From Parafrankia sp041008525 (GTDB lineage Bacteria > Actinomycetota > Actinomycetes > Frankiales > Frankiaceae), in the NCBI RefSeq assembly GCF_041008525.1, contig NZ_JBFLUG010000003.1, positions 1-64,000 of the forward strand: a stretch of DNA of 64,000 bases, read 5' to 3'. A program made the position numbers and the translations under genes. This document shows positions 35,238-44,692 of this stretch, in pieces (the stretch's first letter is position 1; each line of letters begins with the position of its first letter). The notes under the pieces are model-generated. The model was not told the DNA's origin. It did not search any database and was given only the letters and a program-made list of their open reading frames with translations.

Positions 35238-36008
35238 CTAGGCACCGGGGGCCGCGAGGTGGACGACGGCGAGGTAGGTCGCGGTGACCAGCACGGTGGC
35301 GACGAGGGCGCCGGCGGCGGTCTGGGCGAGGGTGTGACCGTCCAGTTCGTCGAGGTCCTGAAGGGATGGCTGGCGGAGTGGGCCCCCTGGCACGGCAGGG
35401 CCCGCTGGCACGGCAGGGCCCGCTGGCACGGCAGGGCCCGCTGACGTCGAGAGGGCTTCCAGGCGGGCGGCGCGGATCTGGACACGGGCCCAGGCGATGA
35501 GGGGAACGAGCAGCCAGGCGGGGAGGGACAGCAGGCTGTCGGTGAGGGTGAGGACGGTGGCGCAGCTGGCGGCGGCCGCCACATGACCGCTGATCTTCCA
35601 GAACTTCGTGATCGCGGCGAGGACGAGGGTTTCGGCGAGGATGGCGGTGTAGACGGCGATCAGCGTGGTCGGGGCGCCCGCCACCTGCAGGAGAAGGTGA
35701 CCGGCGGTCACCGACGCGGCGCCGAACAGCATCGGTGCCAGGCGCCTGCTGCGCTCGGGAACATGATGGTCGGACCATTTTCCGCCGCGGACTCCGTGAA
35801 AGACGAAGGCCATCGGGATGATGGTGCCGAAAGCGATCGACATGGCGGCCCAGAGCAGGCCGGTCCAGGTGTCGGGGGCGTCGTCCAGACTGATGTGCAC
35901 CAGCAGCGCGGTGACGAGGACGGCGGGTGCGGCGATCTCGCACAGAACGGCGGCGGCGCGGGCCGCGGCTGTCGCCCTCGGCGGAATTCTGGTCGTGGGG
36001 GCCGTCAC
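35238..36008 (-). CDS. PAP2-like integral membrane protein
   Basis: 256 residues, six or more hydrophobic helices. GGKWSDHHVPERSRR, KISGH and DGHTLAQTAAGALV are placed like the three motifs of type 2 phosphatidic-acid phosphatases, though the third motif is imperfect, so activity is uncertain. A three-unit AGPAVP repeat lies in the cytoplasmic loop. The GTG at 36008 overlaps the stop of the upstream DNA methyltransferase gene (GTGA), an unexpected coupling of a DNA enzyme and a lipid-phosphatase-like protein. Confidence 0.6.
   Translation of the reverse strand: MTAPTTRIPPRATAAARAAAVLCEIAAPAVLVTALLVHISLDDAPDTWTGLLWAAMSIAFGTIIPMAFVFHGVRGGKWSDHHVPERSRRLAPMLFGAASVTAGHLLLQVAGAPTTLIAVYTAILAETLVLAAITKFWKISGHVAAAASCATVLTLTDSLLSLPAWLLVPLIAWARVQIRAARLEALSTSAGPAVPAGPAVPAGPAVPGGPLRQPSLQDLDELDGHTLAQTAAGALVATVLVTATYLAVVHLAAPGA
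35388..35441. repeat. 18-bp coding tandem repeat, three copies
   Basis: Three exact copies of TGGCACGGCAGGGCCCGC. On the minus strand they encode (A-G-P-A-V-P)3 in the PAP2-like protein. Confidence 0.9.
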
Positions 36009-37249
36009 GGCCGGCTGGCGCGCACGTCGAACTCGAACAGCGCCTTGTTCGAGTTTCTCTTCCGGATCACCTCGACGTCGACGTCAACGTAGCCCAGCTC
36101 CCGCAGCATGCACGCGTACCACTCCTGGGCGGGCACGCCGTGCCCGTAGAAGCTTGAGTTTCCGACAATGTAGGAGAGCTTCCCACCGGGCCGCACGAGC
36201 CCAGCGACGGCCTGGAAGTGAAGCCACATGTCATGGTGGTACTTGTGGACGTAGGCGGCGAGCAGCGGGCCGCTGCGGCCGCCGTCGGCCGCGATTCTCG
36301 CGCAGACGACGCCCATGTCGTCGTCGACCGGGGTCGCGGTCGTGGGTTTCCATCCTCGCAGGTTGGAGGTCGCACTGCCCCAGGTGCCGCCGATCGCCTG
36401 CCAGTCGAGCCGGCCGGCGTCGCCGGCCTCGTCGAGGAAACGCAGCCAGTACATGTAGGGGCGCAGCTCCCGGATGTAGGACATCCGGTTCGCGTAGGGC
36501 GGGCTGGTCAGGACGAGATCCGCTGCGCGCAGGCCGCTGGCGCACATCCGTGAGTCACCCTGGTGCACGGTGGCGGTGCCTGGCAGGTCATGCCGGGCGG
36601 ACTCGATCAGCGCTGCCGCCTCGGCGCCGAAGTGCGCGACGGTGGTGGCGGTCACGGCCGGGTCGAAGCGGGCCGGCGACTGGTCCGGCCGGGTGGCGAA
36701 GGACATCGACTGGTGGTTGAACGCGGCGCTGCTGACTGCGATGAGCACCCGGCACAGCGCTATCTGCAGCAGGTCCGCGACCGGGCCTGAATAGGCGTCT
36801 ATCTCGGCCCTCAGTGCCTTGAGCGCGTGGAGCTCGCCGGGACTCCACCATTTCTCGATCTGGTGCAGGCCCGGCTGCCACAGGGCGCCATCCGGATCGG
36901 TCCGGGCGGCGCCTGCCATGACATCCAGCGCCGCGACGCGTGCCTCGTCGAGCGTGCGATGCGGGTAGTGCCGGACCTTTGCCCGGCCCAGCCAGACCAG
37001 GAACGGGTTCACGTCGGTGCTCTGGCCCACATGCCCGAGCTCGGCGGCGGCCAGCGGGGTGGTCCCGGTTCCCGAGAAGGGATCGGTGACAACCGAACCG
37101 GGTGGCAGCCCGCGCATTCGGCCGCGCACGAGCCGGACGCCGTACGCGGGGGTGAGACGCAGCCAACCGTGCCGGCCGACCTCCCGGTTCGCCCGAAAGG
37201 TCAGGTGTTCGTTACGTGCCAGGGAGGTCCGGTCGATTGCCGCCGTCAT
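36005..37249 (-). CDS. DNA methyltransferase (SPPY type)
   Basis: About 414 residues from ATG 37249, with GGAGG four bases upstream. The SAM-binding motif VTDPFSGTGTTPLAAAELG is near the N-terminus and the catalytic motif VLTSPPYANRMSYIRELRPY near the middle; S-P-P-Y is typical of N4-cytosine (and some N6-adenine) DNA methyltransferases. A middle helical region could be the target-recognition part. No restriction endonuclease is next to it, so it is either an orphan regulatory methylase or part of a split system. Downstream it is translationally coupled to the PAP2-like membrane protein. Confidence 0.85.
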   Translation of the reverse strand: MTAAIDRTSLARNEHLTFRANREVGRHGWLRLTPAYGVRLVRGRMRGLPPGSVVTDPFSGTGTTPLAAAELGHVGQSTDVNPFLVWLGRAKVRHYPHRTLDEARVAALDVMAGAARTDPDGALWQPGLHQIEKWWSPGELHALKALRAEIDAYSGPVADLLQIALCRVLIAVSSAAFNHQSMSFATRPDQSPARFDPAVTATTVAHFGAEAAALIESARHDLPGTATVHQGDSRMCASGLRAADLVLTSPPYANRMSYIRELRPYMYWLRFLDEAGDAGRLDWQAIGGTWGSATSNLRGWKPTTATPVDDDMGVVCARIAADGGRSGPLLAAYVHKYHHDMWLHFQAVAGLVRPGGKLSYIVGNSSFYGHGVPAQEWYACMLRELGYVDVDVEVIRKRNSNKALFEFDVRASRP

Positions 37250-37524
37250 GGTGCCTCCAGCAGATGATCCCGCGGATGCGTGGAACCGCCGCACCGCAGT
37301 ATCCGCGCCGGTGCCCCAGCGGCTTGCGCGGGGGCACAAGGACTTTGGGAACAATATGCCCAGGTCACCGTCCCCCCGGGTGCCGCGGCGCGATCTCGAT
37401 GCCGCAATGGCATGGCACGTTCGGGTGATTTCGGCGGTGCCTTGCCACCTCCGGTGCGTACTTCCCAAAAGCCCTTCGGAAAGCGACGGGCCCTGACGAG
37501 GACCCTCGCGGAGAGGTGTGTTGG

Positions 37525-38355
37525 ATGCGGCACGCGCTGGTCCTCGGCGGCGGAGGCGTGGCCGGTATCGCCTGGGAGATCGGCCTGCTGGTCGGTCTCG
37601 CCGAGGCAGGCATCGACGTCACCGAGGCCGATCTGGTCGTCGGGACCTCGGCGGGTTCCGCCGTGGGGGCGATGGTCAGCAGTGGCGCGGACCTGGATCT
37701 GCTCTACGCGCGGCAGATCGCCCCCGCCGACCCGGCCGCGGAACCGACGGTCGACTTCGACTACAGCGAACTCATGTCGACCCTGGCCCAGGTCACCGCG
37801 GGCTCCCGGGGGGCGCGTGACGCGCGCTCCCGGATCGGGGCGTACGCGCTGGTCGCCGATGTTCCCTCAGAGGAGGATCGGTGGCAGATCGTCGCCGGGC
37901 GGCTTCCCGTCCGAGAATGGCCGCGGCGCCGCCTGATAGTGGTGGCGGTCGACGCCGAGACAGGTGACTGGGTGGCCTTCGACCGCGACTCCGGGGTCCA
38001 CCTGGTCGACGCGGTCGCGGCCAGTTCCGCGCTGCCCGGGGTGTTCCCGCCGGTGACGGTGGACCATCGCCGGTACGTGGACGGGGGCATGCGGTCCGTG
38101 ATCAATGCGGACCTGGCGGAAGGCCACGAACGGGTCCTGGTTCTCGCCCCGGTCAACAGCATGGGCATTCCGACCGAGGTGCGCCGCCTGGAGCGCGCCG
38201 GCAGCCGGGTGCTGGTCGTGACCGCGGACGAGGCGTCCCGGGCCGCGTTCGGTTCGAACATTCTCGATCCGGCGATCCGGGCCGCGGCCGCGGCCGCGGG
38301 CCGGGCGCAGGCCGCCGCGGTGGCGGACAGTGTCCGCGATCTGTGGAAGGGCTGA
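37525..38355 (+). CDS. patatin-like phospholipase family protein
   Basis: About 276 residues from ATG 37525, eight bases after GGAGAGG. Patatin motifs: oxyanion loop GGGGVAG (11-17 region), nucleophile elbow VVGTSAGSAVGAM with the catalytic Ser, and DGG (YVDGGMRSVINADLA) with the catalytic Asp. It resembles RssA-like bacterial patatins that hydrolyse acyl esters. No signal peptide. It is divergent from the methyltransferase gene and separated from the next gene by a strong palindrome. Confidence 0.9.
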   Translation: MRHALVLGGGGVAGIAWEIGLLVGLAEAGIDVTEADLVVGTSAGSAVGAMVSSGADLDLLYARQIAPADPAAEPTVDFDYSELMSTLAQVTAGSRGARDARSRIGAYALVADVPSEEDRWQIVAGRLPVREWPRRRLIVVAVDAETGDWVAFDRDSGVHLVDAVAASSALPGVFPPVTVDHRRYVDGGMRSVINADLAEGHERVLVLAPVNSMGIPTEVRRLERAGSRVLVVTADEASRAAFGSNILDPAIRAAAAAAGRAQAAAVADSVRDLWKG

Positions 38356-38432
38356 TGCGGGACAGGTGAACCCGAACCGTGGTCCCGGCAGGTCTGCCGG
38401 AGGCCGTGAACCGGGGGCCTGACCGGGGATCC

Positions 38433-38476
38433 TCGGCCTCGGGCCGCGCTGGACGTCCAGCGCGGCCCGAGGCCGA
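38433..38476. terminator. 44-base perfect palindrome between convergent genes
   Basis: Two perfectly complementary 20-base arms meet at ACGT (itself palindromic), centred at 38454/38455. It lies between the stop of the patatin gene and the stop of the oxidoreductase gene, where a bidirectional terminator is expected. A direct repeat of GTGCGAGGCAGAAG follows at 38485 and 38505. Confidence 0.85.
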
Positions 38477-38535
38477 CATCCGCCGTGCGAGGCAGAAGTC
38501 CGCTGTGCGAGGCAGAAGCTGTCAGAGGTCGGGCT

Positions 38536-39408
38536 TCAGAGGTCGGCGGCGGCGGGGACGACGCGCTCGCCGAGGATCCGCAGCGGCTCGACGTCCCACA
38601 CGTTCGCCACGCCGCCGAGCGCCACCGAGATGCCGAGCTCGGACAGCGTCCCGAGATCGTCCAGGATGCGGTCCACGTTCTCGCCGGACCGGCCGACGTC
38701 GAAGGCGTAGTAGCAGGTCTTGATGATCTCGTCGTAGTCGCGCCCCTCGGTGTCACAGTGCTGGCGCAGGACGTCCAGCTTGTGCTTGAGATCGGGGCCG
38801 TTGAACAGGTTGCAGGCCTGCCCGTACCGCGCGACCAGGCGCAGCGTCTTCTTCTCCCCCGAACCACCGATCATGATCGGCGGATGCGGGCGGGTGAGCG
38901 GGGCGGGAACGTTCAGCGGCCGGGCCAGCTGGTAGTGCTTCCCGCTCCAGGGGCTCTCGTCGTCCGACCACATCCGCAGGCAGATCTGCAGGGCCTCCTC
39001 CAGGCGCTCGAAACGCTCCGCGACCGGTGGGAAGGGAATACCGAGGCCGACGGACTCCTCCTCGTTCCAGGCCGCTCCGATTCCGAGCATGGCCCGGCCG
39101 CCGGACAGAACGTCGAGGGTACTGATGATTTTCGCCAGAATGCCCGGTTCGCGGTAGATAGTTCCGGTCACCAGAGTGAGCAGGGTGACCCGGCTGGTAT
39201 GTGCCGCCAGGAAACCCAGGGTGGTGTAGGCCTCAAGCATGTCGTGCTCCGCCGGGCCGACGTGCTCGATCTGGAAGAAGTGGTCCATGACCGCCAGGTA
39301 GTCGAATCCCGCCCCGTCCACCTCCCTGGCAACCTCGGCAAGCGCCCGGCCCAGGTCCGCGGGCCCGGCTGGCCGGGTGAAGTCCGGAATCTGCACCCCA
39401 AGTCGCAC
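38536..39408 (-). CDS. LLM-class F420-dependent oxidoreductase
   Basis: 290-residue luciferase-like TIM barrel. MRLGVQIPDFTRP at the start, FDYLAVMDHFFQ, VTLLTLVTGTIYREPGILAK, SGGRAMLGIGAAWNEEE and PIMIGGSGEKKTLRLVARY are the typical segments of actinobacterial F420-dependent members. Substrate unknown. The start is GTG at 39408 with GAGGAG upstream. It stands alone on the minus strand, so context gives no pathway. Confidence 0.9.
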   Translation of the reverse strand: MRLGVQIPDFTRPAGPADLGRALAEVAREVDGAGFDYLAVMDHFFQIEHVGPAEHDMLEAYTTLGFLAAHTSRVTLLTLVTGTIYREPGILAKIISTLDVLSGGRAMLGIGAAWNEEESVGLGIPFPPVAERFERLEEALQICLRMWSDDESPWSGKHYQLARPLNVPAPLTRPHPPIMIGGSGEKKTLRLVARYGQACNLFNGPDLKHKLDVLRQHCDTEGRDYDEIIKTCYYAFDVGRSGENVDRILDDLGTLSELGISVALGGVANVWDVEPLRILGERVVPAAADL

Positions 39409-39697
39409 GTCTTCGTCTCCTCGCTGAAGTAGCAGGTCTCGTTCGGAGTGTCGTCACACGTCCGGACCAGATACGGGCCGACACGCTGCCGCGACGACAC
39501 CACGGGCACCTCGGGTCACACAGCGGTACGACCCGCACAACATGTACCCAGACCGGCGGCCACGGACCACCACCCCGCGCAGCGGGCCGGCCGGCATGTA
39601 TGAGAATTCCTCTCATGTCCGGGCTAGTCCGTCTCCGCGCTGGTTGCAGCCCTTTGCATTGTTCCTGTTCCGCGCCTGCGCCAGGAGCTTCCGCGGG

Positions 39698-42175
39698 ATG
39701 CCCCGGGTGGGCGGGCGGCCCGGCGGGCACGGGCCGGGCGAGGGGCGCTTGACGACCTCCCCGCCAGCACCGCGCCGGTTCCGTGCGATCCGGCTGGTGC
39801 AGATGGCGCTTGTGCTGGCTGCCGGGCTCTTCACCGCGGTCACCCTGGCCGGGACGGAGGGCGGCGAACCGGAGGTCGTGGCGCTGCGGGCGTCCGTCAT
39901 TCTCGTCTCGGGCCTGCTGTGCATCCTGCGCGCCGCGTTTCTGCGCGGCGAGCGGGCGCCGTGGGCGCTCTTCGGCGCCGGGATCATCAGCTACGGCACG
40001 GCCGGCGTCTACTTCAGCCTGGCGGTCGAGCCGGCCGCGGCAGGGTCCGCGAGCGCGGCCTCCGCGGCGGACGCCGGCTGGCTGCTGTTCTACCCCGCCT
40101 GCTACGTCGCCGTCATCCTGCTGCTGCGTCAGCGGCTCATCGCCTTCCACCCGAGTGTGTGGCTCGACGCACTGGTCGGTGTCCTCGGGGTCGCCGCGCT
40201 CAGCAGCGGCATCGGGCCGTGGATCATCGGTGCCGGCCAGGGCGACACCGCGGCGATCGCGTTCGGCCTCATCTACCCGCTCGCCGACCTGCTGCTCCTA
40301 CTGCTGGTGGTCACCGCGTTCGGTCTTCTGCGCTGGCGCCCGGGCCGGGTGTGGTGGCTGGTCGGCGGCGGCCTCGGCGGCTTCGCGGTCGCCGACTCGT
40401 GCGTGCTCGTACTGATCACGAACGACGAGTACTCCCCCGGCGGGCTGCTGGACATCGTCTGGGTGCTTTCGCTGCTCGCCCCGGCGTTCGCCGCCTGGCA
40501 GCGCCAGCCCTGGCGCCGACCAGCCCGGATGTCCGGCTGGAACGTGATCACCGTCCCGCTGGTGCTGACGGTCGTGGCGCTGGCGCTGCTCGTCCTCGGC
40601 TCCACCGTCGACCTGCCGTTCGTGACGGTGGTGCTGGCAGCCGCGACGGTGCTCACCGCGCTGGCCCGCGCGGCGCTGACCTTCGTCGAGGTGCAGCAGC
40701 TCGCCGAGAGCAAGATCCTCGCGCACACCGACGATCTGACCGGTCTGACGAACCGGCGCGGGTTCCTCGAACGGCTGTCCCAGATGGAGGCGCACGCCTC
40801 GCAGGGCGACTCGTCCGCGCTACTCCTGCTGGACCTCGACCGGTTCAAGGAGATCAACGACTCCTTCGGCCACCACATGGGTGACGCGCTGCTCGTCGAG
40901 GTCGGTTCCCGTATCTCCGGGGCGCTGCGGCCGGGGGACGTCCAGGCCCGGCTGGGCGGGGACGAGTTCGCCGTCCTGCTGGAGAACGCCGACACCGACA
41001 CCGCCCGCCGGGTCGCCGACCGGGTCCTGCACGCGCTGTCCGGGCCGTTCGAGGTCGGCGGGATGACCGTGCACGTCGGGGCGAGCATCGGGGCCGCCCT
41101 CTACCCGGAGCACGCACCCGACGCGCAGACGCTGCTGCAGCGGGCGGACGTCGCCATGTACGGAGCGAAGTCCGGGCGGACCGGGGTCGAGTACTACCGT
41201 CCGGGCACCGAGGCCGACACGCTGCTGCGCCTCGACATGATCGAGTCACTGCGCTCCGCGCTGGGCACCGGCCAGCTGGAGGTCCACTACCAGGCCAAGA
41301 TCGACCTGGCCTCCGGCCGGCCGCACGGGGTGGAGGCACTCGTCCGGTGGCGCCACCCGAGCCGGGGGCTGCTCACCCCGGAGGCCTTCGTCCCGCTGGC
41401 CGAACAGGCGGGGCTGATGCGCATGCTCACCATCGAGGTGCTCGAGATGTCCCTCGCCCAGTGCCGGGCGTGGCGCGACGCCGGCCTGGACATCACCGTC
41501 GCCGTCAACCTGGCGGCGTCCGACCTGCTCGACCTCGCGTTCCCGGACCAGGTCCGCGGGCTGCTCGGCCAGTACGGGCTACCCCCCTCGGCGCTGGAGC
41601 TGGAAATCACCGAGACCACGCTGATGCGCGACCTGGTGCGCTCCGCGGCGGTGCTCGGCGAGCTGCGTGAGCTCGGCGTACAGATCGCCGTGGACGACTA
41701 CGGTACGGGGTACTCGTCGCTCGCATACCTCCAGGAGCTTCCCGTAGACATCCTGAAGATGGACAGATCGTTCGTCACGAAGCTGGAGGACGGCTCCCGG
41801 GCCCGCCGGCAGAAGGCCGAGGCGATCGTCCGGTCCACGATCGGGCTCGCGCACGAGCTCGGCCTGCGGATCGTGGTCGAGGGGGTCGACAGCGCCAGTG
41901 TGCTCGCGAAGCTGCGGAACTACGGGTGTGACCTCGCCCAGGGCTACTTCATCGGCCGCCCGCGTCCCGCGGCCGAGGTCACGCCGATGCTGACCGTTCC
42001 CGCTCCCGCACCTGTGCCCGCTCCCGCACCTGTCTCCGCTCCCACGCCTGTCTCCGCTCCCGCGCCTGTGTCCGCCCCGGCGCCCGCACCTGCCACGGCG
42101 CCCGTGGGGGTTGCCAGGCCCGCGGCCGTGGCGATGCCCTCGTCCACGGTGCTGACCCCACCGGTGCAGTGCTGA
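39698..42175 (+). CDS. membrane GGDEF-EAL protein (cyclic di-GMP turnover)
   Basis: About 825 residues. The start is uncertain: ATG 39698 (AGGAG upstream) or TTG 39749 (GAGGGG upstream). Eight or more N-terminal transmembrane helices resemble the actinobacterial sensor of CdgB/RmdB-like proteins. The GGDEF domain has an intact R-L-G-G-D-E-F at about residue 420. The EAL domain has VEALVRWRH, EITETTLM, DDYGTGYSSLAYLQ and a final EGVD. Both domains look active, so it could make or degrade c-di-GMP depending on the sensor. The C-terminus is an (APAPV)-type Pro/Ala repeat. Thirteen bases downstream lies aat. Confidence 0.93.
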   Translation: MPRVGGRPGGHGPGEGRLTTSPPAPRRFRAIRLVQMALVLAAGLFTAVTLAGTEGGEPEVVALRASVILVSGLLCILRAAFLRGERAPWALFGAGIISYGTAGVYFSLAVEPAAAGSASAASAADAGWLLFYPACYVAVILLLRQRLIAFHPSVWLDALVGVLGVAALSSGIGPWIIGAGQGDTAAIAFGLIYPLADLLLLLLVVTAFGLLRWRPGRVWWLVGGGLGGFAVADSCVLVLITNDEYSPGGLLDIVWVLSLLAPAFAAWQRQPWRRPARMSGWNVITVPLVLTVVALALLVLGSTVDLPFVTVVLAAATVLTALARAALTFVEVQQLAESKILAHTDDLTGLTNRRGFLERLSQMEAHASQGDSSALLLLDLDRFKEINDSFGHHMGDALLVEVGSRISGALRPGDVQARLGGDEFAVLLENADTDTARRVADRVLHALSGPFEVGGMTVHVGASIGAALYPEHAPDAQTLLQRADVAMYGAKSGRTGVEYYRPGTEADTLLRLDMIESLRSALGTGQLEVHYQAKIDLASGRPHGVEALVRWRHPSRGLLTPEAFVPLAEQAGLMRMLTIEVLEMSLAQCRAWRDAGLDITVAVNLAASDLLDLAFPDQVRGLLGQYGLPPSALELEITETTLMRDLVRSAAVLGELRELGVQIAVDDYGTGYSSLAYLQELPVDILKMDRSFVTKLEDGSRARRQKAEAIVRSTIGLAHELGLRIVVEGVDSASVLAKLRNYGCDLAQGYFIGRPRPAAEVTPMLTVPAPAPVPAPAPVSAPTPVSAPAPVSAPAPAPATAPVGVARPAAVAMPSSTVLTPPVQC

Positions 42176-42188
42176 GCCCGCTCGCCCC

Positions 42189-43160
42189 ATGCTGACTCCG
42201 CCCGCCCCCAGGCCCGAGCGGTCCGGCTGGGACCATCCGCTGCTCGGCCGCTACCTCGACCAGGCTCCGCCGGACGGACCGGTGGCGGCCGGCGGTGGCA
42301 TGGCGCCGGCGACGCTGGTCGGCGCCTACCGCCAGGGCGCCTTCCCCTGGCCCACCGACGACCCCGAGGCGTCGGAGGAGCTGCGTGCCGCCCTCGGCCT
42401 GGCGATCGCCCGCGGGATGATCCCCCGCATCCCCGCTCCGGTTCCGGCGCCACCGCCGGCGCCGTCGAGGCCGCCCGGGGTGATCGACGGTCCGCGGACC
42501 GGAGACGTAGGCGGAGGCGTGGAGGACGTGGACGGGGGCGGGGGCGGGGGCGGGGCTGACGCTGATCTGCTGGATCCGCCGTGGTGGTGCCCCGACCCGC
42601 GGACCGTGCTCGCCCCGGGCGAGATGAGGATTCGGCGCTCGCTCGTCATCCGGATGCGCAACAGCAGCTGGACCAGCACGGTGAACCAGTGCTTCGTGGA
42701 CGTCGTCCGCCACTGCCGGCGCGAGGGCCCGCATCAGTGGATCACCGACGAGCTGGTCGAGGGCTACGCGGAGCTGCACGCCCTCGGCTGGGCCCACAGC
42801 ATCGAGATCTGGGACGACGACCGCCTCGTCGGCGGGATGTACGGGGTGCTCGTCGGGCGGATCTTCACCGGCGAGTCCATGTTCCATCGTGCCTCGGACG
42901 GTTCGAAGGTCGCCCTGGTCGACTTCCTCGACCGGTTCGGCCGGGCCGGCGGAGTGCTGCTCGACGCGCAGCTCACGACGTCCCACCTGACATCGCTCGG
43001 TGCCCGCGAGGTACCGCGGGCCGAGTTCCTCGCGACGCTGCGGGCCGTGCGTGACGACGAGGTTCGCCTGGAGTGCGGGCGGCTGCCCGTCTCCCGGCTG
43101 GCGCCGCCGCGCAAGCCGCCCCCGGCCCGGCTGCGGCACGCCGACCCCCCGGGCGGGTGA
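42189..43160 (+). CDS. aat: leucyl/phenylalanyl-tRNA-protein transferase with large insertion
   Basis: Adds Leu or Phe to N-terminal Arg/Lys of proteins, marking them for ClpS/ClpAP under the N-degron rule. 323 residues. AYRQGAFPWP (46-55) and WWCPDPRTVL (132-141) are the usual conserved blocks, followed by SWTSTVNQCFVDVVRHCR, TGESMFHRASDGSKVAL and LLDAQLTTSHLTSLGAREV. In E. coli the first two blocks are about nine residues apart; here roughly 70 residues of Ala/Pro/Gly-rich sequence, including a run of eight glycines, are inserted. Co-transcribed with the GGDEF-EAL gene. Confidence 0.92.
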   Translation: MLTPPAPRPERSGWDHPLLGRYLDQAPPDGPVAAGGGMAPATLVGAYRQGAFPWPTDDPEASEELRAALGLAIARGMIPRIPAPVPAPPPAPSRPPGVIDGPRTGDVGGGVEDVDGGGGGGGADADLLDPPWWCPDPRTVLAPGEMRIRRSLVIRMRNSSWTSTVNQCFVDVVRHCRREGPHQWITDELVEGYAELHALGWAHSIEIWDDDRLVGGMYGVLVGRIFTGESMFHRASDGSKVALVDFLDRFGRAGGVLLDAQLTTSHLTSLGAREVPRAEFLATLRAVRDDEVRLECGRLPVSRLAPPRKPPPARLRHADPPGG

Positions 43161-43191
43161 CCGGAGCGCCCGCCGGGCCGCTGCCGCCGGG

Positions 43192-44013
43192 TCAGACCTT
43201 GCGCAGAACCATCGCGAGGTTCCAGGTGACGACCTCACGGGCGCCGGGGACCCGCAGAATTACCTTCGCCCAGTCCGGGAGGTAGCGCGGCATCGCGTCG
43301 ACCACGACGACGTCCGAGCGCTGGCGGGCCCAGGCGAGGGTGCCGGCGACCGACACCGGGAACAGTGTCTCGCCGAACCGGTTCTTCGGCGCGTGCCCCT
43401 CCCGCTTCCGGAAACGCTCCGCCGCCCGGTGGCCACCCAGGTAGTGCCACGGCGCCGTCTCGTGCCCGCCCCACGGCGAGAGCCAGTTGGTGTAGCTCAG
43501 GAAGATGAGCCCGCCGGGGCGCGTGACCCGGACCAGCTCCGAGCACATCCGCCACGGGTCCGGAACATGCTCGAGGACGTTCGAGCTGTAGCACAGGTCG
43601 ATCGATCCTGAGCGGAACGGCAGCTCGAGGGCGCTCCCGCGGATTCGGCCCGGCACCTCGATACCGCCGGCCTCCATCTCGGAGACGTCGGGCTCGACCC
43701 AGTAATAGCGGGCGCCCGCATCGAGGAAGGCCGACCGGAAGTAGCCGGGGCCACCGCCCACGTCCAGCACGAGCTGGCCGGAAAGCGACGTGTACCGGGC
43801 CAGCTGGCGGACGGAGTCGGCCGCGATCAGGGAGTAGAAGCCGGCCGGGTCGACCGGTTCCTTGCGGTGTGCCTTGAAAAGGGTGACCGACCGGGACAGG
43901 CCGAAGCCGGAATAGGGCAGGTTACGTAGAACCGGCGGGCCCTCGGAGGCAGGCCTGGTCGGAGCCGACGCGCTCGATGTCGCGCTGTCCGAAGCGGAGG
44001 CGGTCTCAGGCAT
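43192..44013 (-). CDS. class I SAM-dependent methyltransferase
   Basis: About 273 residues from ATG 44013. Motif I VLDVGGGPGYFRSAFLDAG, acidic post-I YYWVEPDVSEME and the LCYSSNVLEHVPDPWRM segment are typical of small-molecule methyltransferases of the Methyltransf_11 group. The later TNWLSPWGGHETAPWHYLGG recalls glycan- or lipid-associated enzymes found in actinobacterial cell-wall clusters. Divergent from an alpha-oxoamine synthase. The substrate is not readable. Confidence 0.85.
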   Translation of the reverse strand: MPETASASDSATSSASAPTRPASEGPPVLRNLPYSGFGLSRSVTLFKAHRKEPVDPAGFYSLIAADSVRQLARYTSLSGQLVLDVGGGPGYFRSAFLDAGARYYWVEPDVSEMEAGGIEVPGRIRGSALELPFRSGSIDLCYSSNVLEHVPDPWRMCSELVRVTRPGGLIFLSYTNWLSPWGGHETAPWHYLGGHRAAERFRKREGHAPKNRFGETLFPVSVAGTLAWARQRSDVVVVDAMPRYLPDWAKVILRVPGAREVVTWNLAMVLRKV

Positions 44014-44692
44014 GCGGGGACGATAACACCACGCCCGCACGGGGATGTTCCGGCCGTGGCCGCACCGGCGGCTCCCTTCCCGGAAGGTCCCAGCCGCCTG
44101 GAACATCCCGGCAACCGGTTCTCCCGCCCGGGCGGATCCACCCCGCCGCACGGCCGGACCCCACCGCACGGCCGGACCCCACCGGAACGGCCGGGGGACC
44201 GGGCGCGGTCTTCCGCCCCCGCCGAGCCGCCTGGCCGAGCAGCTGCCTTCCGCCCTGCCGATCGGCTACCTGCCGCGTTCGCCGGACCACCCGTCCAGCT
44301 CGCCGGACCACCCGCCCGGATGACCGACGGCTGACCGCACGATCGGAACTCGCCAGCCGGACAGCCGCGAATCCGCAGGCCGGACGCCCGGGCCCCGGGG
44401 CTCGGCCGACCCGACCCCGCACCGCGCGCGCCACCTTCGCGGGCGCCCCCGCGCAGTGGCGCCGGAGAAAACAGGAAACAAGTGGAAAGCACCGACGGCA
44501 GCAGCTATTGTGCGTATGTAGTTCTTCGCCACGCGTTGCGCCCACCGCATTGCCGTACGGCGGCCCGGGCGGTCTTTCGTCGATTCTTCTTGTTTCCCGT
44601 GCCCCCGGAGACAATGTTTTCGGGGATCTTGAGAGGCCGGTGACGGCGATGACACCCCCGGTGTGCCGACCGGGCCCGGAAGTCGGGCCCGA
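44014..44692. other. divergent intergenic region
   Basis: About 680 bases between the methyltransferase and the oxoamine synthase. It has two exact 18-bp tandem copies (44146-44181, CCGCACGGCCGGACCCCA). Bases 44460-44640 are AT-richer with TTCTTCTTGTTTC-like stretches and probably hold the promoter for the plus-strand gene. No gene seen. Confidence 0.45.

Noticed and set aside
36005..37249. Methyltransferase as part of a complete restriction-modification system
   Set aside because: No endonuclease or specificity gene is next to it; the nearest nuclease-like gene is almost 9 kb away and of repair type.
37525..38355. Patatin-like protein as a CBASS phospholipase effector
   Set aside because: No CD-NTase, E1/E2/JAB or other CBASS partner is adjacent; it looks like a solitary RssA-like enzyme.
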